Source of the DNA: CAVVFX01 sp963747535
GTDB lineage: Bacteria > Acidobacteriota > Terriglobia > Bryobacterales > Bryobacteraceae
Assembly: GCA_963747535.1 (NCBI GenBank)
Contig: CAVVFX010000018.1
Span: 62,001 to 126,000, forward strand
DNA length: 64,000 nt
Direction of reading: 5' to 3'
The first letter of the stretch is position 1; every line of letters starts with the position of its first letter. The notes beneath the pieces are model-generated. The model was given only the letters and a program-made list of their open reading frames with translations, was not told the DNA's origin and did no database searches. Position numbers and translations under genes: made by a program. Shown piece after piece: positions 1 through 8,237 of the stretch.

Positions 1-3000
1 GTGATCTCGTGGCTCAGCGATCCGCGCAATCGCCGGACCGTCATTCTGGGCGATCCAGGCTCAGGAAAATCAACCTTGGTCCGTTATCTGCTGCTCTCGC
101 TGACCAACCCCGGACTCGACCCCAGGATCACCGGGGCGCTCGAAGGTTTTGTGCCGTTTCTGATTGAACTTCGATCGTACGCGTCGTTGAGCGCCCGCGG
201 CAAATGCGAATCGTTCGTCGAATTCCTTGATCACGTAGGCAGGATTGAAGGCTGGCAATTCGGCAGAAATGCGTTGGAAGAATTCTTCAACCGGGGCGGA
301 GCGGCCTTCGTGCTTTTCGATGGACTCGACGAGATATTCGATCCGGAGGAGCGAGAACGAATGGCGCGGCGCATCGTGACCTTCGCCGAAGATCATCCGG
401 ATAGCCGGGTGGTGGTGACGAGCCGCATGATCGGATACCGTCGTCAGACTCTCGTCGAGGCAGGCTTTCGGCACGCGGTTCTCTCGAATCTGACGCCGGA
501 GCAGGTAGCCGCGTTTGCGACCCGCTGGTTCGCCTTAGCGCTCTACGACCGGCCGGAAGAAGCCGAAAGCCGCCGCGACCGCCTGCTGAGGAGCTTTGCG
601 GAGTCACCCTCGATCCGGCAGCTCACCGGTAATCCGCTGCTGCTGACGATCATGGCGATCATCGGCAAACACCAGGAATTGCCTCGTGAGCGTTGGAAGA
701 TCTACGATCATGCCGCGGGCGTACTGATCCACCACTGGGATGTCAACAAGCACCTCAAAAGCACCGGCGTGGAAGCCGATTCAGTCGATGAAGAAGACAA
801 GCGGCGACTTCTCAGCCGGCTAGCTTTTCGGATGCAGGATGGCCATGCAGGTCTCGCCGGCAACCAGATTTCACGCGAGGCTTTGCAAGAGGAATGTGCG
901 GCCTACGTCCGCGAACGTTACCAGGAGTCTCCCATGCGGGCCCTGGTCATCGCGCGGGCCATTGTCGATCAACTCCGCGAGCGGAACTTCATTCTCTCGC
1001 TCTATGGCCCTGGAGTTTACGGGTTCGTCCACCGCGCGTTTCTGGAATACTTTTGCGCACTGGCCTATGTCCACAAGTTCGAAAGAACTCAGGAGCTCAC
1101 GCTCGAAGGCCTGCGTAAGGATGTATTCGGAGCACACTGGCAGGATCAAAGCTGGCACGAAGTGCTGCGACTCATCTGCGGGATGATCGGCGAGAAGTTT
1201 GCTGGTGAGGCCGTAGCTCTACTGCTCGAGGCAAAACCGGAGCCGCACTCGCCAGAGGCATGGAACGTTTCACTGGCGATCCGCTGTCTCGGCGAGATCA
1301 AGAACCTCAACCTGGTGGCGCCGACGGCGGCGCACGCTCTCCAGAGACTCTTCCAACTATTTGATGATGTAGATATCGACGGACGCTTCCTGCACGACCA
1401 CCTGGTAGCCCCCGCCATTCAAATCGGACGATCGTGGCCCGCATTGGAAGTGACCCGAATCTGGCTCGACAACCGGTTGCCGTCGGGTTGTTCCTGGGCG
1501 ACGGATCAACTCTTCGCCACTTTGGTAGCAGCTGTTGGGGGTGGCTCGGAGCCTTGCCGGCGTTCTCTGCTGCGATATTTCGAACGGCGTCCGCAGTTTC
1601 ACCAGACGGGCGCGGTGCTGGCGCTGGCGCTTGGCTGGCGCGACCACCCCGGCACGGTAGCCTGGCTCAAACAGACACTGGTTTCGGCGCCGGACGGGGA
1701 GTTGCGGGTAGCGGCGTTGCTCGCGCTTGCGTCCGCAGCGCCAGGCGAAGAAACGACTTTCGGGATGATTCGGGAACGGGCGATAGCGGACCGCTACTGG
1801 ATGGTTCGAGCGGCCGCGGTCTATGAGCTGGGCTTGCGGTTCAGCGGCCACACGCAAACCTTTGAAGTCCTGTACGACCGGGTGCTTCACGATCCGGCTT
1901 CACATGTCCGCAATGCGGCGCGGGAGCGCCTCGCGGAGTTTTTTCCGGGCGACCGCAGGACGCTCGCGCTGGTTCTCGACAAATGGAAGCTCGAAGACAT
2001 TTGTAATCTTCACGACGGCAGATTACCGGATCTCACCGAGATGATTGAACTCGCGACGACGCACCCGGATTATATGTTCCGAGGCCTCGCTATCGGGGTT
2101 TTGGCACAGCACTTTCCGGATATTCCGGAGAGCTTTCCGCTCATCCGCGAGCGTGCCGTCCACGATCCGAATTTTTGGGTCCGTATCCGCGCGGTGTCGG
2201 CTCTGGCAAAGCAGTTTGCGGAAGCACCGCAGGTGTTCCGGCTGTTGCGTGAACGAGTCTTCAGGGATGATCACCCGTGGGTCCGCGATGCGGCCCTGGA
2301 ATTGGTTGTGGCGCACGCACCAACGGACGAACCGACCGGAGAACTTCTACGGCACCGCGCGCTGAACGACCCGGACGACGGAGTGCGTTGGTCCGCTCTT
2401 GGCTTGTTGGCGAAGAATTTCGGGTCGGACTGGCGGACCTTCCCGACATTGCGCGAGCGTTCGCGATGGGATCCCGACGATCAGGTGCGCAGAGCCGCAG
2501 TTTACCTGGCCGCGGAGAGTTTTTCGGGCGACCCTCGAGTCGATGCTCTGATCGCTGCGGCGGCGTACCATGATCCTTCGGAGTCAGTCCGCGAGAGCGG
2601 GGAGTTGGCGGCCTACAGCCTCGATCGCATGAGACGAAGCGGGGATTTTTCGAAGAGCGGGTTCGATCCCAACCAACTGGTGCTGTACGAAATAGAAACA
2701 AGGTCCAATGAAGACCTGGACGAACTTTGGGGCTGCGTGAGTGAACTGCGCTCCCGGATCGAGGCAGCGGCGGTAAATCACACCCGTGCTTCCGTTCGGT
2801 CCGCCGCGATGCTCATGCTACGCAAAAAGTGGAAAGTGTCGCTCGACTTCGCGCTCGATCGTCTCGCGGCCGACGCAGACGGGTCGGTTCGCTGCGAGGC
2901 CTTGAGGCTGCTGGCTGAAAATGGCGACGCATATGCGGCGATCTTCGCGGATCGTGCGGCCAACGATCCGGATGGAGAAGTGCGCGCTGAAGCTATCCTT

Positions 3001-3609
3001 CAACTGGCTAAGGTCCAGAAAAGTGAAGGATTCGAGCGGTTTCTGGCAGATAGCTCGCCGGCAGCGCGTCGCGCAGCGATCTACGCCCTTGCCGAGGTGG
3101 AGGGCGTCGAATGGCATGTCAAACTCCTTTGCCAGGTTGCCGCTTCCGACGCCGACGGGCGAGTTCGCCTGGCGGCGACGACGCTTTTGAGCCAGTCCTC
3201 GTCGCCAGCAGAGCTGGAACACCTATTGGAGTGTGCGGAAAAGGACAGGGATCCCGTAATAGTGAGGGCTGGTCGCGAGGGAATCGCGAACGTGGTGAAC
3301 TTCATGTTCACGGACCGATTGCTGAAATGCATGAGGAGCAGCGAGAGTGCGTACCTCCGTTTGGCAGCGGCCGCTCGTCTCTGCCGTGAAAAGAAGTATT
3401 TCGTCGCGGAGGATCTTTTATGGCGGGAGTTGTGCGAAGTCAGTTGCACTGACCCGTCTCCGAAGGTCCGAAAGCAGCTTCTTCGTTTATTGGCTGCGCA
3501 TCAAAACTATCGAAATTCGACTGCGGAGCTTCTGGAACGCGCAATCTCCGCCGATAAAGCAGACGACGTTCGCGAAATTGCGCGCACGCTACTTGAAGAG
3601 CTTTGGTGA
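1..3609 (+). CDS. NACHT-type STAND NTPase with HEAT-repeat C-terminus (5' partial)
   Basis: A large signalling ATPase of the NACHT/STAND class. The window opens almost at the P-loop: Walker A 'GDPGSGKST' is at residues 17-25, Walker B 'FVLFDGLDEI' near 103-112, the sensor 'VVVTSR' near 137-142, 'GNPLLLTIM' at 210-218 and the helical 'FVHRAFLEYF' at 342-351. From about residue 560 to the end there are a dozen or more HEAT-like units with the recurring pattern D-P-(D/N)-x-x-V-R-x-x-A, e.g. 'DPNFWVRIRAVSALAKQF', 'DPDDGVRWSALGLLAKNF', 'DPDGEVRAEAILQLA'. NACHT domains normally begin 30-50 residues before Walker A and carry an N-terminal effector, so the GTG at base 1 is probably not the real start. 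In the family the repeats sense a ligand and the NTPase oligomerises; bacterial NACHT proteins include anti-phage factors. A defence role here is inference only, since the effector domain is not visible. Confidence 0.85.
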   Translation: MISWLSDPRNRRTVILGDPGSGKSTLVRYLLLSLTNPGLDPRITGALEGFVPFLIELRSYASLSARGKCESFVEFLDHVGRIEGWQFGRNALEEFFNRGGAAFVLFDGLDEIFDPEERERMARRIVTFAEDHPDSRVVVTSRMIGYRRQTLVEAGFRHAVLSNLTPEQVAAFATRWFALALYDRPEEAESRRDRLLRSFAESPSIRQLTGNPLLLTIMAIIGKHQELPRERWKIYDHAAGVLIHHWDVNKHLKSTGVEADSVDEEDKRRLLSRLAFRMQDGHAGLAGNQISREALQEECAAYVRERYQESPMRALVIARAIVDQLRERNFILSLYGPGVYGFVHRAFLEYFCALAYVHKFERTQELTLEGLRKDVFGAHWQDQSWHEVLRLICGMIGEKFAGEAVALLLEAKPEPHSPEAWNVSLAIRCLGEIKNLNLVAPTAAHALQRLFQLFDDVDIDGRFLHDHLVAPAIQIGRSWPALEVTRIWLDNRLPSGCSWATDQLFATLVAAVGGGSEPCRRSLLRYFERRPQFHQTGAVLALALGWRDHPGTVAWLKQTLVSAPDGELRVAALLALASAAPGEETTFGMIRERAIADRYWMVRAAAVYELGLRFSGHTQTFEVLYDRVLHDPASHVRNAARERLAEFFPGDRRTLALVLDKWKLEDICNLHDGRLPDLTEMIELATTHPDYMFRGLAIGVLAQHFPDIPESFPLIRERAVHDPNFWVRIRAVSALAKQFAEAPQVFRLLRERVFRDDHPWVRDAALELVVAHAPTDEPTGELLRHRALNDPDDGVRWSALGLLAKNFGSDWRTFPTLRERSRWDPDDQVRRAAVYLAAESFSGDPRVDALIAAAAYHDPSESVRESGELAAYSLDRMRRSGDFSKSGFDPNQLVLYEIETRSNEDLDELWGCVSELRSRIEAAAVNHTRASVRSAAMLMLRKKWKVSLDFALDRLAADADGSVRCEALRLLAENGDAYAAIFADRAANDPDGEVRAEAILQLAKVQKSEGFERFLADSSPAARRAAIYALAEVEGVEWHVKLLCQVAASDADGRVRLAATTLLSQSSSPAELEHLLECAEKDRDPVIVRAGREGIANVVNFMFTDRLLKCMRSSESAYLRLAAAARLCREKKYFVAEDLLWRELCEVSCTDPSPKVRKQLLRLLAAHQNYRNSTAELLERAISADKADDVREIARTLLEELW

Positions 3610-3727
3610 TACCGTGGCTTGTGAGGTATTGTTACCATTGCCGGCGACAACGGGGCTCACAGCTCCCGCCACCGCAGATTCGACGTTGCCAAATTCAGTC
3701 GCGCTCCCGCCGGCGGCTAGCAACCCT

Positions 3728-3737
3728 CCACCCGCTC
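3728..3737. repeat. Target site duplication, left copy (ISKra4-family element)
   Basis: The 10-mer 'ccacccgctc' directly abuts the left inverted end and is repeated exactly at 5571-5580 next to the right end. Confidence 0.85.
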
Positions 3738-3761
3738 GGGTGAGCGACATGAAAGTGGAAG

Positions 3762-5072
3762 TCAAGCGGCCCGGCGACCTTCCCAGTAGTCCTCGAAGCG
3801 CCCGTTGAGATGACAACAACGCAAGGCGAGGATGGCGTTGGCACCGCGGACCGTCCAGAACATTCCGGACCGCTTCAGGCGGGAGCCGATTACCGACTTG
3901 CAGCCGGCTTCGATGACGCCGGAACCAACAAAAAGATGTTGCCGACGAAACTTGGGGTATCGCATTCGTTCCGCGTTGCGCTCAAAGTATTCCGCTTCGA
4001 TGCGTAGTTTCTCTGTGACCTCGGGATTGTTGGAATCGATGGAGCGAAGCGCCGCCACCAGTTTTTCGATTTTGCCTTTATCGAGCAGGCGTTTCTGGTG
4101 AGTCTTCATCCAAGCTTTCTGGCTGGCCTCGTCGTTGGGGTGCAAGCGCCGAGCCAACTCCCACAGATGTTGACGGGCATGATAAAGATCGACAATCTGT
4201 ATCGCTCCGGGGAAATGGAGATCGGCCTGATTCCAGCACCATTCAGCGCCATCGGCTATCACAACCTTCTTTTCCGCGCGATTCCAGCCGCGATTCCAGG
4301 CCTCCAGATAAAGGCGCTTGCCAAACTCATCCGCCGTTTCAATAGCTCCCGTATAAGTGGTTGAATGCGGGTCCCGGATGGGATAACCCTCCTTATCCCA
4401 CGAGGTCTGGGTGAACACACAGCCCAACTTGGCTTCGCGCGTATGCGCCGGTTGGCCCTCAGTCTTGCCTTGCCGGCCCAGCGTCTCTTTTCTCACCACC
4501 GGCACTCCGGTCCCATCCATCTGCACATACAGAATGGGAATCGGCTCACCAACGATGACAGGCAGATCTAACTGGACGGCTCGCTGGATCTCCCGTTGCG
4601 CGCGTTGGGCAATGTCGTCCCCGATCACCTCCGCTGCTCGCTCCACCGACTTGGTCGTCACCTCCAAGCCAGCGAGCAATTTCATTTGTTCACGACCGTG
4701 ATCAAACGGCGCGTCCTGACCGACTATCGCCTGCATACGGCGGACCCCAGGTGAGAACTCCGTATTCTCCACATCCAATTCGGCATCGGCCGGAAACTGG
4801 CCACCGTGACAGTCGGGGCACAGGTAATAGGGGCGTGATATCTCCACCTGACCCACGGCGGTGAGAATCGATTTGGAGCGCAACTCGCAGTAACGGGCTT
4901 GCTTGCCACAAGGACAAGCCACAGTGCGCTGACCGGCCGCCGGAACCGGAAACTGCAGGAGTCGGCTGAGGGCTGCTGCTGCGGCCTGATGCACAACCGA
5001 GCGGGCCGCCATTTCGATGGCTTCCAGATCCAGATACCCGCACTTACTTCGGCCGTTGAAGACTGCGTGCAA
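3762..5072 (-). CDS. ISKra4-family transposase (OrfB part)
   Basis: DDE transposase that moves the surrounding element. It has an N-terminal zinc-finger-like region ('CPCGK', then 'CPDCHGG' about 30 residues later), followed by the catalytic core: Asp in 'VQMDGTGVP', Asp in 'VIADGAEW' and Glu in 'GSGVIEAGCKS', near the C-terminus. The overall layout matches ISKra4-family enzymes. The conventional start given here is a TTG at 5072 with no convincing ribosome-binding site. The reading frame is open upstream to beyond 5127 and overlaps OrfA in the -1 frame across an A8 run, so the working protein is more likely an OrfA-OrfB fusion of about 572 residues made by frameshifting (see the site at 5120-5126). 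The gene appears intact. Confidence 0.88.
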   Translation of the reverse strand: MHAVFNGRSKCGYLDLEAIEMAARSVVHQAAAAALSRLLQFPVPAAGQRTVACPCGKQARYCELRSKSILTAVGQVEISRPYYLCPDCHGGQFPADAELDVENTEFSPGVRRMQAIVGQDAPFDHGREQMKLLAGLEVTTKSVERAAEVIGDDIAQRAQREIQRAVQLDLPVIVGEPIPILYVQMDGTGVPVVRKETLGRQGKTEGQPAHTREAKLGCVFTQTSWDKEGYPIRDPHSTTYTGAIETADEFGKRLYLEAWNRGWNRAEKKVVIADGAEWCWNQADLHFPGAIQIVDLYHARQHLWELARRLHPNDEASQKAWMKTHQKRLLDKGKIEKLVAALRSIDSNNPEVTEKLRIEAEYFERNAERMRYPKFRRQHLFVGSGVIEAGCKSVIGSRLKRSGMFWTVRGANAILALRCCHLNGRFEDYWEGRRAA

Positions 5073-5080
5073 GAATTGTT

Positions 5081-5479
5081 CTACCTCCCGCGCGACCTCT
5101 TGCTGGATCGCTTCCGCCGTTTTTTTTCCTCTGACGAAATCGTGTCGTCGACCGGGCGCGCCCGACAGATCTTCTCATTCACTTGCAGCAGTTCCAAACA
5201 GAGTTGGCGAAAGCGATGAAAAGCTTCCACCTCCCGCTTGACTTTGGATAGTTCAGCCCCAGAAGAGAAACTTTCGCTGACAGTTTTCCCATTTACCTTT
5301 CGAGTCAAACGGATATTAGGACCATGGCCAGGCTGCCCTGGTTGATGGCAATGGCAGTTTGGTTTACCGCAACGTCCACTGATGGGTGTGATGGAGCCAC
5401 TGCGAAAATCACCTAACTGCAAAATCTGGGACAAAATGCCGCTGCGACGTTGTTCAAGATCGATAAGCGTATCCGGCAA
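5081..5479 (-). CDS. Small basic OrfA of the ISKra4-family element (DUF6788-like)
   Basis: A 132-residue protein with a cysteine/histidine cluster 'CGKPNCHCH' in its first half, a 'HGPNIRLTRKVNGKTV' stretch and a strongly basic tail ('EEKKRRKRSSKRSRGR'). Small proteins of this type commonly sit directly upstream of ISKra4-like transposases; I infer a DNA-binding role for transposase targeting. The start is TTG at 5479, well supported by a perfect 'aggagg' six bases upstream. The gene ends 8 bp before the nominal OrfB start, and its basic tail is encoded over the A-rich slip site. Frameshifting there would replace the last 12 residues with the transposase. Confidence 0.8.
   Translation of the reverse strand: MPDTLIDLEQRRSGILSQILQLGDFRSGSITPISGRCGKPNCHCHQPGQPGHGPNIRLTRKVNGKTVSESFSSGAELSKVKREVEAFHRFRQLCLELLQVNEKICRARPVDDTISSEEKKRRKRSSKRSRGR
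5120..5126 (-). promoter_or_regulatory. Candidate -1 ribosomal frameshift site (A AAA AAA)
   Basis: On the minus strand the OrfA frame reads gag-gaa-aaa-aaa-cgg, giving the heptamer A-AAA-AAA in the correct phase for simultaneous -1 slippage. After the slip translation continues acg-gcg-gaa-gcg into the transposase frame, which is open from upstream of this point. The predicted fusion is 120 residues of OrfA plus about 452 of OrfB. The same heptamer type drives fusion in other IS families. No stimulatory hairpin was worked out. Confidence 0.65.
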
Positions 5480-5570
5480 GGTGCACCTCCTATCCTAACG
5501 TATCACTACGTTCGGATTTAGCACACAAAAAAAGAGAACTCAACAATCGTTCACTTTGAGGTCGCACACC

Positions 5571-5580
5571 CCACCCGCTC
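5571..5580. repeat. Target site duplication, right copy (ISKra4-family element)
   Basis: Exact copy of 3728-3737. Removing the element and one copy leaves a normal intergenic stretch of about 180 bp between the NACHT gene and the aldolase gene. Confidence 0.85.
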
Positions 5581-5631
5581 CCTTTGGTGGTGGATTTTCT
5601 GTAGGATAGAAAGGTTCACGAAGGGAGCGCT

Positions 5632-6630
5632 ATGAAGAACATTTGGAAGCGAACGTGTTTGTTGGGCTTGCCGCTGGTCCTGCTCGGCGTCATGGTAACG
5701 TTGGCCGAAAACGGCAACCCGGCCTACAAGGCGAAGCGGATCAATCGAGCCGTCGAGTTGTTGGCGGATGGACAGCCGATTTATTACACAGGTTCACACA
5801 CCGGCTCGCCCGCTGGATCCGGGGACGTCAACGCGGCCTTTGAACAAGGCAAGAAGGATGCCCAGACATACGCCGACTATATCAGCTACGACATGGAGCA
5901 CACTGCCTACGACATCGTTGGGTTGACCGCGTACATGAAGGGTCTGGTGGCGGGCGGACCAACCAGGAGCGGCCATCGGACGCCGGCGGTGATCGTGAAT
6001 GTGCCGGTCAATGGCCTCGACGAAGTCACCGTCCGTGCGAACTCCTGGATGTTTCAGCAGGTACTGGCTGCCGGCGTCCATGGAATCATGCTCACGCACG
6101 CGGATAATCCGGGCGCCATCCGGGCGTTCGTCGAAGCCGTCCGTTTCCCCATGCACAAAGAAGGGGTAGGCCCGCTGCTCGGCGAGGGGCATCGGGGCGT
6201 ACACGGGTCGGGACCGGCGGCGCAGATCTGGGGAGTCTCCGTTCAAGAGTACGAGCAAAAGGCCGACACGTGGCCGCTTAACCCCAACGGGGAACTTCTG
6301 CTGGGCGTAAAAGAAGAAGATAAGTACGCTCTCGAGAACGTAAGTCAGAATCTGAAAGTTCCGGGCATCGGGATGGCGGAGTGGGGGCCGGGAGATATGG
6401 CCATGTCGCTGGGCGTGACGTCGGGCCCGGATGCGACGAACGATCCCAGGATGGTGGCTGCCAGAGGGAAAGTACTCGCTGCCTGCAAAGCCAACCACGT
6501 CGCGTTCCTGAACACGATGACTGCTACTACCGTAGTCGCGATGATCAAGGAAGGCGTCATGGTTGGGCCGGCCAATCAGGCGACAACCGAAATCGGCCGC
6601 AAATACACCAAGCGCCAAATGCCGTGGTAA
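5632..6630 (+). CDS. Exported HpcH/HpaI-family aldolase-like protein
   Basis: Member of the class II 2-oxo-acid aldolase (HpcH/HpaI, citrate-lyase-like) superfamily, which cleaves or forms 4-hydroxy-2-oxo acids using a divalent metal. Visible motifs are 'DMEH' near residue 87-90, 'LAAGVHGIMLTHADN' at about 143-157 and 'MAEWGPGDMAMSLG' near 248-261, whose Glu and Asp correspond to the metal ligands. The Arg that normally follows the first motif is not evident: the equivalent strand reads 'VIVNVPVN'. An N-terminal signal peptide ('LLGLPLVLLGVMVTLA') suggests export, unusual for this normally cytoplasmic family. The ATG is preceded by 'gaaggga' at good spacing. The gene lies just downstream of the ISKra4-family insertion and upstream of a DUF1080 gene. 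The substrate is unknown. Confidence 0.8.
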   Translation: MKNIWKRTCLLGLPLVLLGVMVTLAENGNPAYKAKRINRAVELLADGQPIYYTGSHTGSPAGSGDVNAAFEQGKKDAQTYADYISYDMEHTAYDIVGLTAYMKGLVAGGPTRSGHRTPAVIVNVPVNGLDEVTVRANSWMFQQVLAAGVHGIMLTHADNPGAIRAFVEAVRFPMHKEGVGPLLGEGHRGVHGSGPAAQIWGVSVQEYEQKADTWPLNPNGELLLGVKEEDKYALENVSQNLKVPGIGMAEWGPGDMAMSLGVTSGPDATNDPRMVAARGKVLAACKANHVAFLNTMTATTVVAMIKEGVMVGPANQATTEIGRKYTKRQMPW

Positions 6631-6686
6631 GCCGGGTTAAGGGTTCTCGCAAGAATAAGTTGGCAAGTCGAGGCGCGCAATTAATA

Positions 6687-6727
6687 GGGTCGAGATGAGT
6701 CTCGACCCGGCAGACATGAGTGTCTGC
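6687..6727. repeat. Twin hairpin with identical TGAG loops
   Basis: Two back-to-back perfect stem-loops: 'gggtcgaga-tgag-tctcgaccc' (9-bp stem, 6687-6708) and 'gcagaca-tgag-tgtctgc' (7-bp stem, 6710-6727). Both loops are TGAG. It lies between the aldolase and DUF1080 genes and has no T-run, so it looks like a REP-type palindromic unit rather than a simple terminator. Confidence 0.7.
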
Positions 6728-6771
6728 GCCACGGAGCACCAAGTTACGAGGCACCAGCGGAGACAAGAGCT

Positions 6772-7503
6772 ATGAAAGAATCTGTAAGTTCGATTGCCCT
6801 GACGCTAGTCATTACAGCGGGACTGTTTGGCGCGGACAATGTTCTGACGCCCCGGGAGAAAACTGAGGGTTGGGTTCTCCTGTTCGATGGCAAGACGCTC
6901 GATGGCTGGGACTCGACCGTTCCGCCGCCGGCGCCTCCACGTGGGCCGGTGGGTGCTCCGAAGAAGGCAAAAGCGCCTGCCCAGCCGGGTGTGGCGCCCG
7001 CGCAGGGCTCGAAACCGTGGCCCTGTTCCACCCCACTTGGGCAGTCCAAGATCGCACCGGGCGCTTCCCACTGGGAGGTCGTTGATGGAACGCTCTCACC
7101 ATGCGGCGATATTGCCGGCTACCTGATGTCGAAGGAGAACTACAAGGATCTGGTCCTCACGGTCGATTTCAGAACCGGCGAGGACACCAACAGCGGCGTG
7201 TTTGTGCGCTCTCCAGGAGGCAACCTTGGCTACGAGGTGCAGATCTGGAAGGCGCAACCGGCGGGTTACAACACGGGTTCGATCGTGGGGGCAGGCAAGA
7301 CTGACAGGGAGTACAAGTTCGTAGCGGACCACTGGAACCACTACGAGATTACCGCCGACGGGGATCATTTGGTCGTCGTCCTGAATGGAACAAAAACGCT
7401 GGATGTCCATGACTCGCAATTCTCCGATGGCCGTATCCGGCTGCAATATCAGAAATTCCCGATCGAGTTTAAGAATATTAAAATGCGAGAAATCAAGCAC
7501 TGA
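6772..7503 (+). CDS. Exported DUF1080 / 3-keto-disaccharide hydrolase-like protein
   Basis: A 243-residue secreted protein with the DUF1080 (PF06439) concanavalin-like fold. 'GWVLLFDGKTLDGWDS' at about residues 32-47 is the family's typical opening, followed after a Pro/Ala-rich insert by 'WEVVDGTLSP', 'YKDLVLTVDFR', 'NSGVFVRSPGG', 'GYEVQI', 'WNHYEITADGDHLVVVLNG' and 'GRIRLQYQ'. The family includes 3-keto-glycoside hydrolases and many proteins of unknown role in Planctomycetes and Acidobacteria. The N-terminus is a signal peptide ending near 'GLFGA'. A 'ggag' lies 10 bases upstream of the ATG. It may share a transcript with the upstream aldolase, although the 141-bp gap holds a twin hairpin. 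A sugar-processing role in the periplasm is plausible but unproven. Confidence 0.85.
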   Translation: MKESVSSIALTLVITAGLFGADNVLTPREKTEGWVLLFDGKTLDGWDSTVPPPAPPRGPVGAPKKAKAPAQPGVAPAQGSKPWPCSTPLGQSKIAPGASHWEVVDGTLSPCGDIAGYLMSKENYKDLVLTVDFRTGEDTNSGVFVRSPGGNLGYEVQIWKAQPAGYNTGSIVGAGKTDREYKFVADHWNHYEITADGDHLVVVLNGTKTLDVHDSQFSDGRIRLQYQKFPIEFKNIKMREIKH

Positions 7504-7581
7504 TCGATAGGCATCCGTACAGGGAATGCGTCCGGACCTTGTGTGGTCGGAACGTCAGAGAAGTTTGGGAGGTGATTCCTC

Positions 7582-7683
7582 AGTACACCATTTCATAAAT
7601 GCGGCCTCGTATTCTCACAGGTGAAACGCACCGACTCCCTAACGGTCGGGGCTCGGTAGCCAAACACTTCTGAGCCGGTGTGG
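7582..7683. repeat. MITE-like repeat, divergent copy D
   Basis: In the gap between two convergent genes. It contains 'actccctaacggtcggggc' then 'ctcgg...ctgagccg', matching the core of the copies near 9585, 35947 and 51768, and starts with 'agtacaccatttcataaa', resembling the left end of copy B. The right part is not conserved. Confidence 0.45.
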
Positions 7684-7685
7684 AT

Positions 7686-8237
7686 TTAGCGGGCCGGTAC
7701 GAGTTCGTGCAGCTTCACTTCGGCCGAGGTCCCCGGCCTTGGTGGCATGGCGACGGTCAGTGGGACGTCGATGTTCTTACAGACCGTCTCGGTGCACGCC
7801 TGGCCGCGAATGCGTAGCTTTGCGGAACTGGCGCCTGCTGGGCGGACCTTCACGGCGAAGATTACGTCGCGGTCGTAACCGAAGCTGAACATCCTCAGGT
7901 TGGGACGGGAGAAATCCTTCGGCGGCGATTGATACCAGGGACCCTCTACCGGGACTCCGTCCACCGCGATCTCGGTCGAGCGATCCATGCTCAGCGCGGG
8001 CTTGCCGGCCAGTTTCTCCTTCACCCGCTGGACGTTATCCAGCGCAAAGGTGTGCCAGCCCTGCCCGATGTTCGCGCGGACCACCAGGTAGGGACCGTCG
8101 ACACGCGCTGTGTACGAGATCACCAGCGCGTCCTCGTACCGTACCTCGACCGGCGGCGACCAGTCAGCGGCGCATGCCAGGGACGCAAACAGAAGCAGGT
8201 TGGAGACGCAGGCGATCGAAGCAATAGTGCGGGTCAT
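7686..8237 (-). CDS. Exported DsbD N-terminal-domain-like protein
   Basis: A 183-residue periplasmic protein with a clear signal peptide ('LLLFASLACA'). The body resembles the alpha (N-terminal, immunoglobulin-like) domain of the thiol:disulfide interchange protein DsbD: 'GWHTFALDN' near the start of the domain and two cysteines in 'RGQACTETVC' near the C-terminus, the pair that passes reducing equivalents in DsbD-alpha. The membrane and thioredoxin domains of full DsbD are absent. Its ATG overlaps the stop codon of the upstream selenoprotein (ATGA), so the two are almost certainly co-translated. I infer it is a redox partner or acceptor for the CxxU protein; the substrate is unknown. Confidence 0.72.
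   Translation of the reverse strand: MTRTIASIACVSNLLLFASLACAADWSPPVEVRYEDALVISYTARVDGPYLVVRANIGQGWHTFALDNVQRVKEKLAGKPALSMDRSTEIAVDGVPVEGPWYQSPPKDFSRPNLRMFSFGYDRDVIFAVKVRPAGASSAKLRIRGQACTETVCKNIDVPLTVAMPPRPGTSAEVKLHELVPAR

Larger units (their letters stand above)
3738..5570 (-). mobile_element. ISKra4-family insertion sequence, complete
   Basis: About 1.83 kb element bounded by imperfect inverted ends: 'ggtgagcgacatgaaagtg' from 3739 on the left and, read inward on the minus strand from 5570, 'ggtgtgcgacctcaaagtg' on the right. It is flanked by a perfect 10-bp direct repeat 'ccacccgctc' at 3728-3737 and 5571-5580, the expected scar of a recent transposition. It holds two minus-strand genes, a small basic OrfA and the DDE transposase OrfB, overlapping in the -1 frame. 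The left end has one extra G beyond the symmetric repeat, so the exact end may be 3738 or 3739. Confidence 0.88.

Noticed and set aside
3610..3737. Search for a partner gene of the NACHT protein
   Set aside because: Only 128 bp remain before the insertion sequence and no frame of note lies there.
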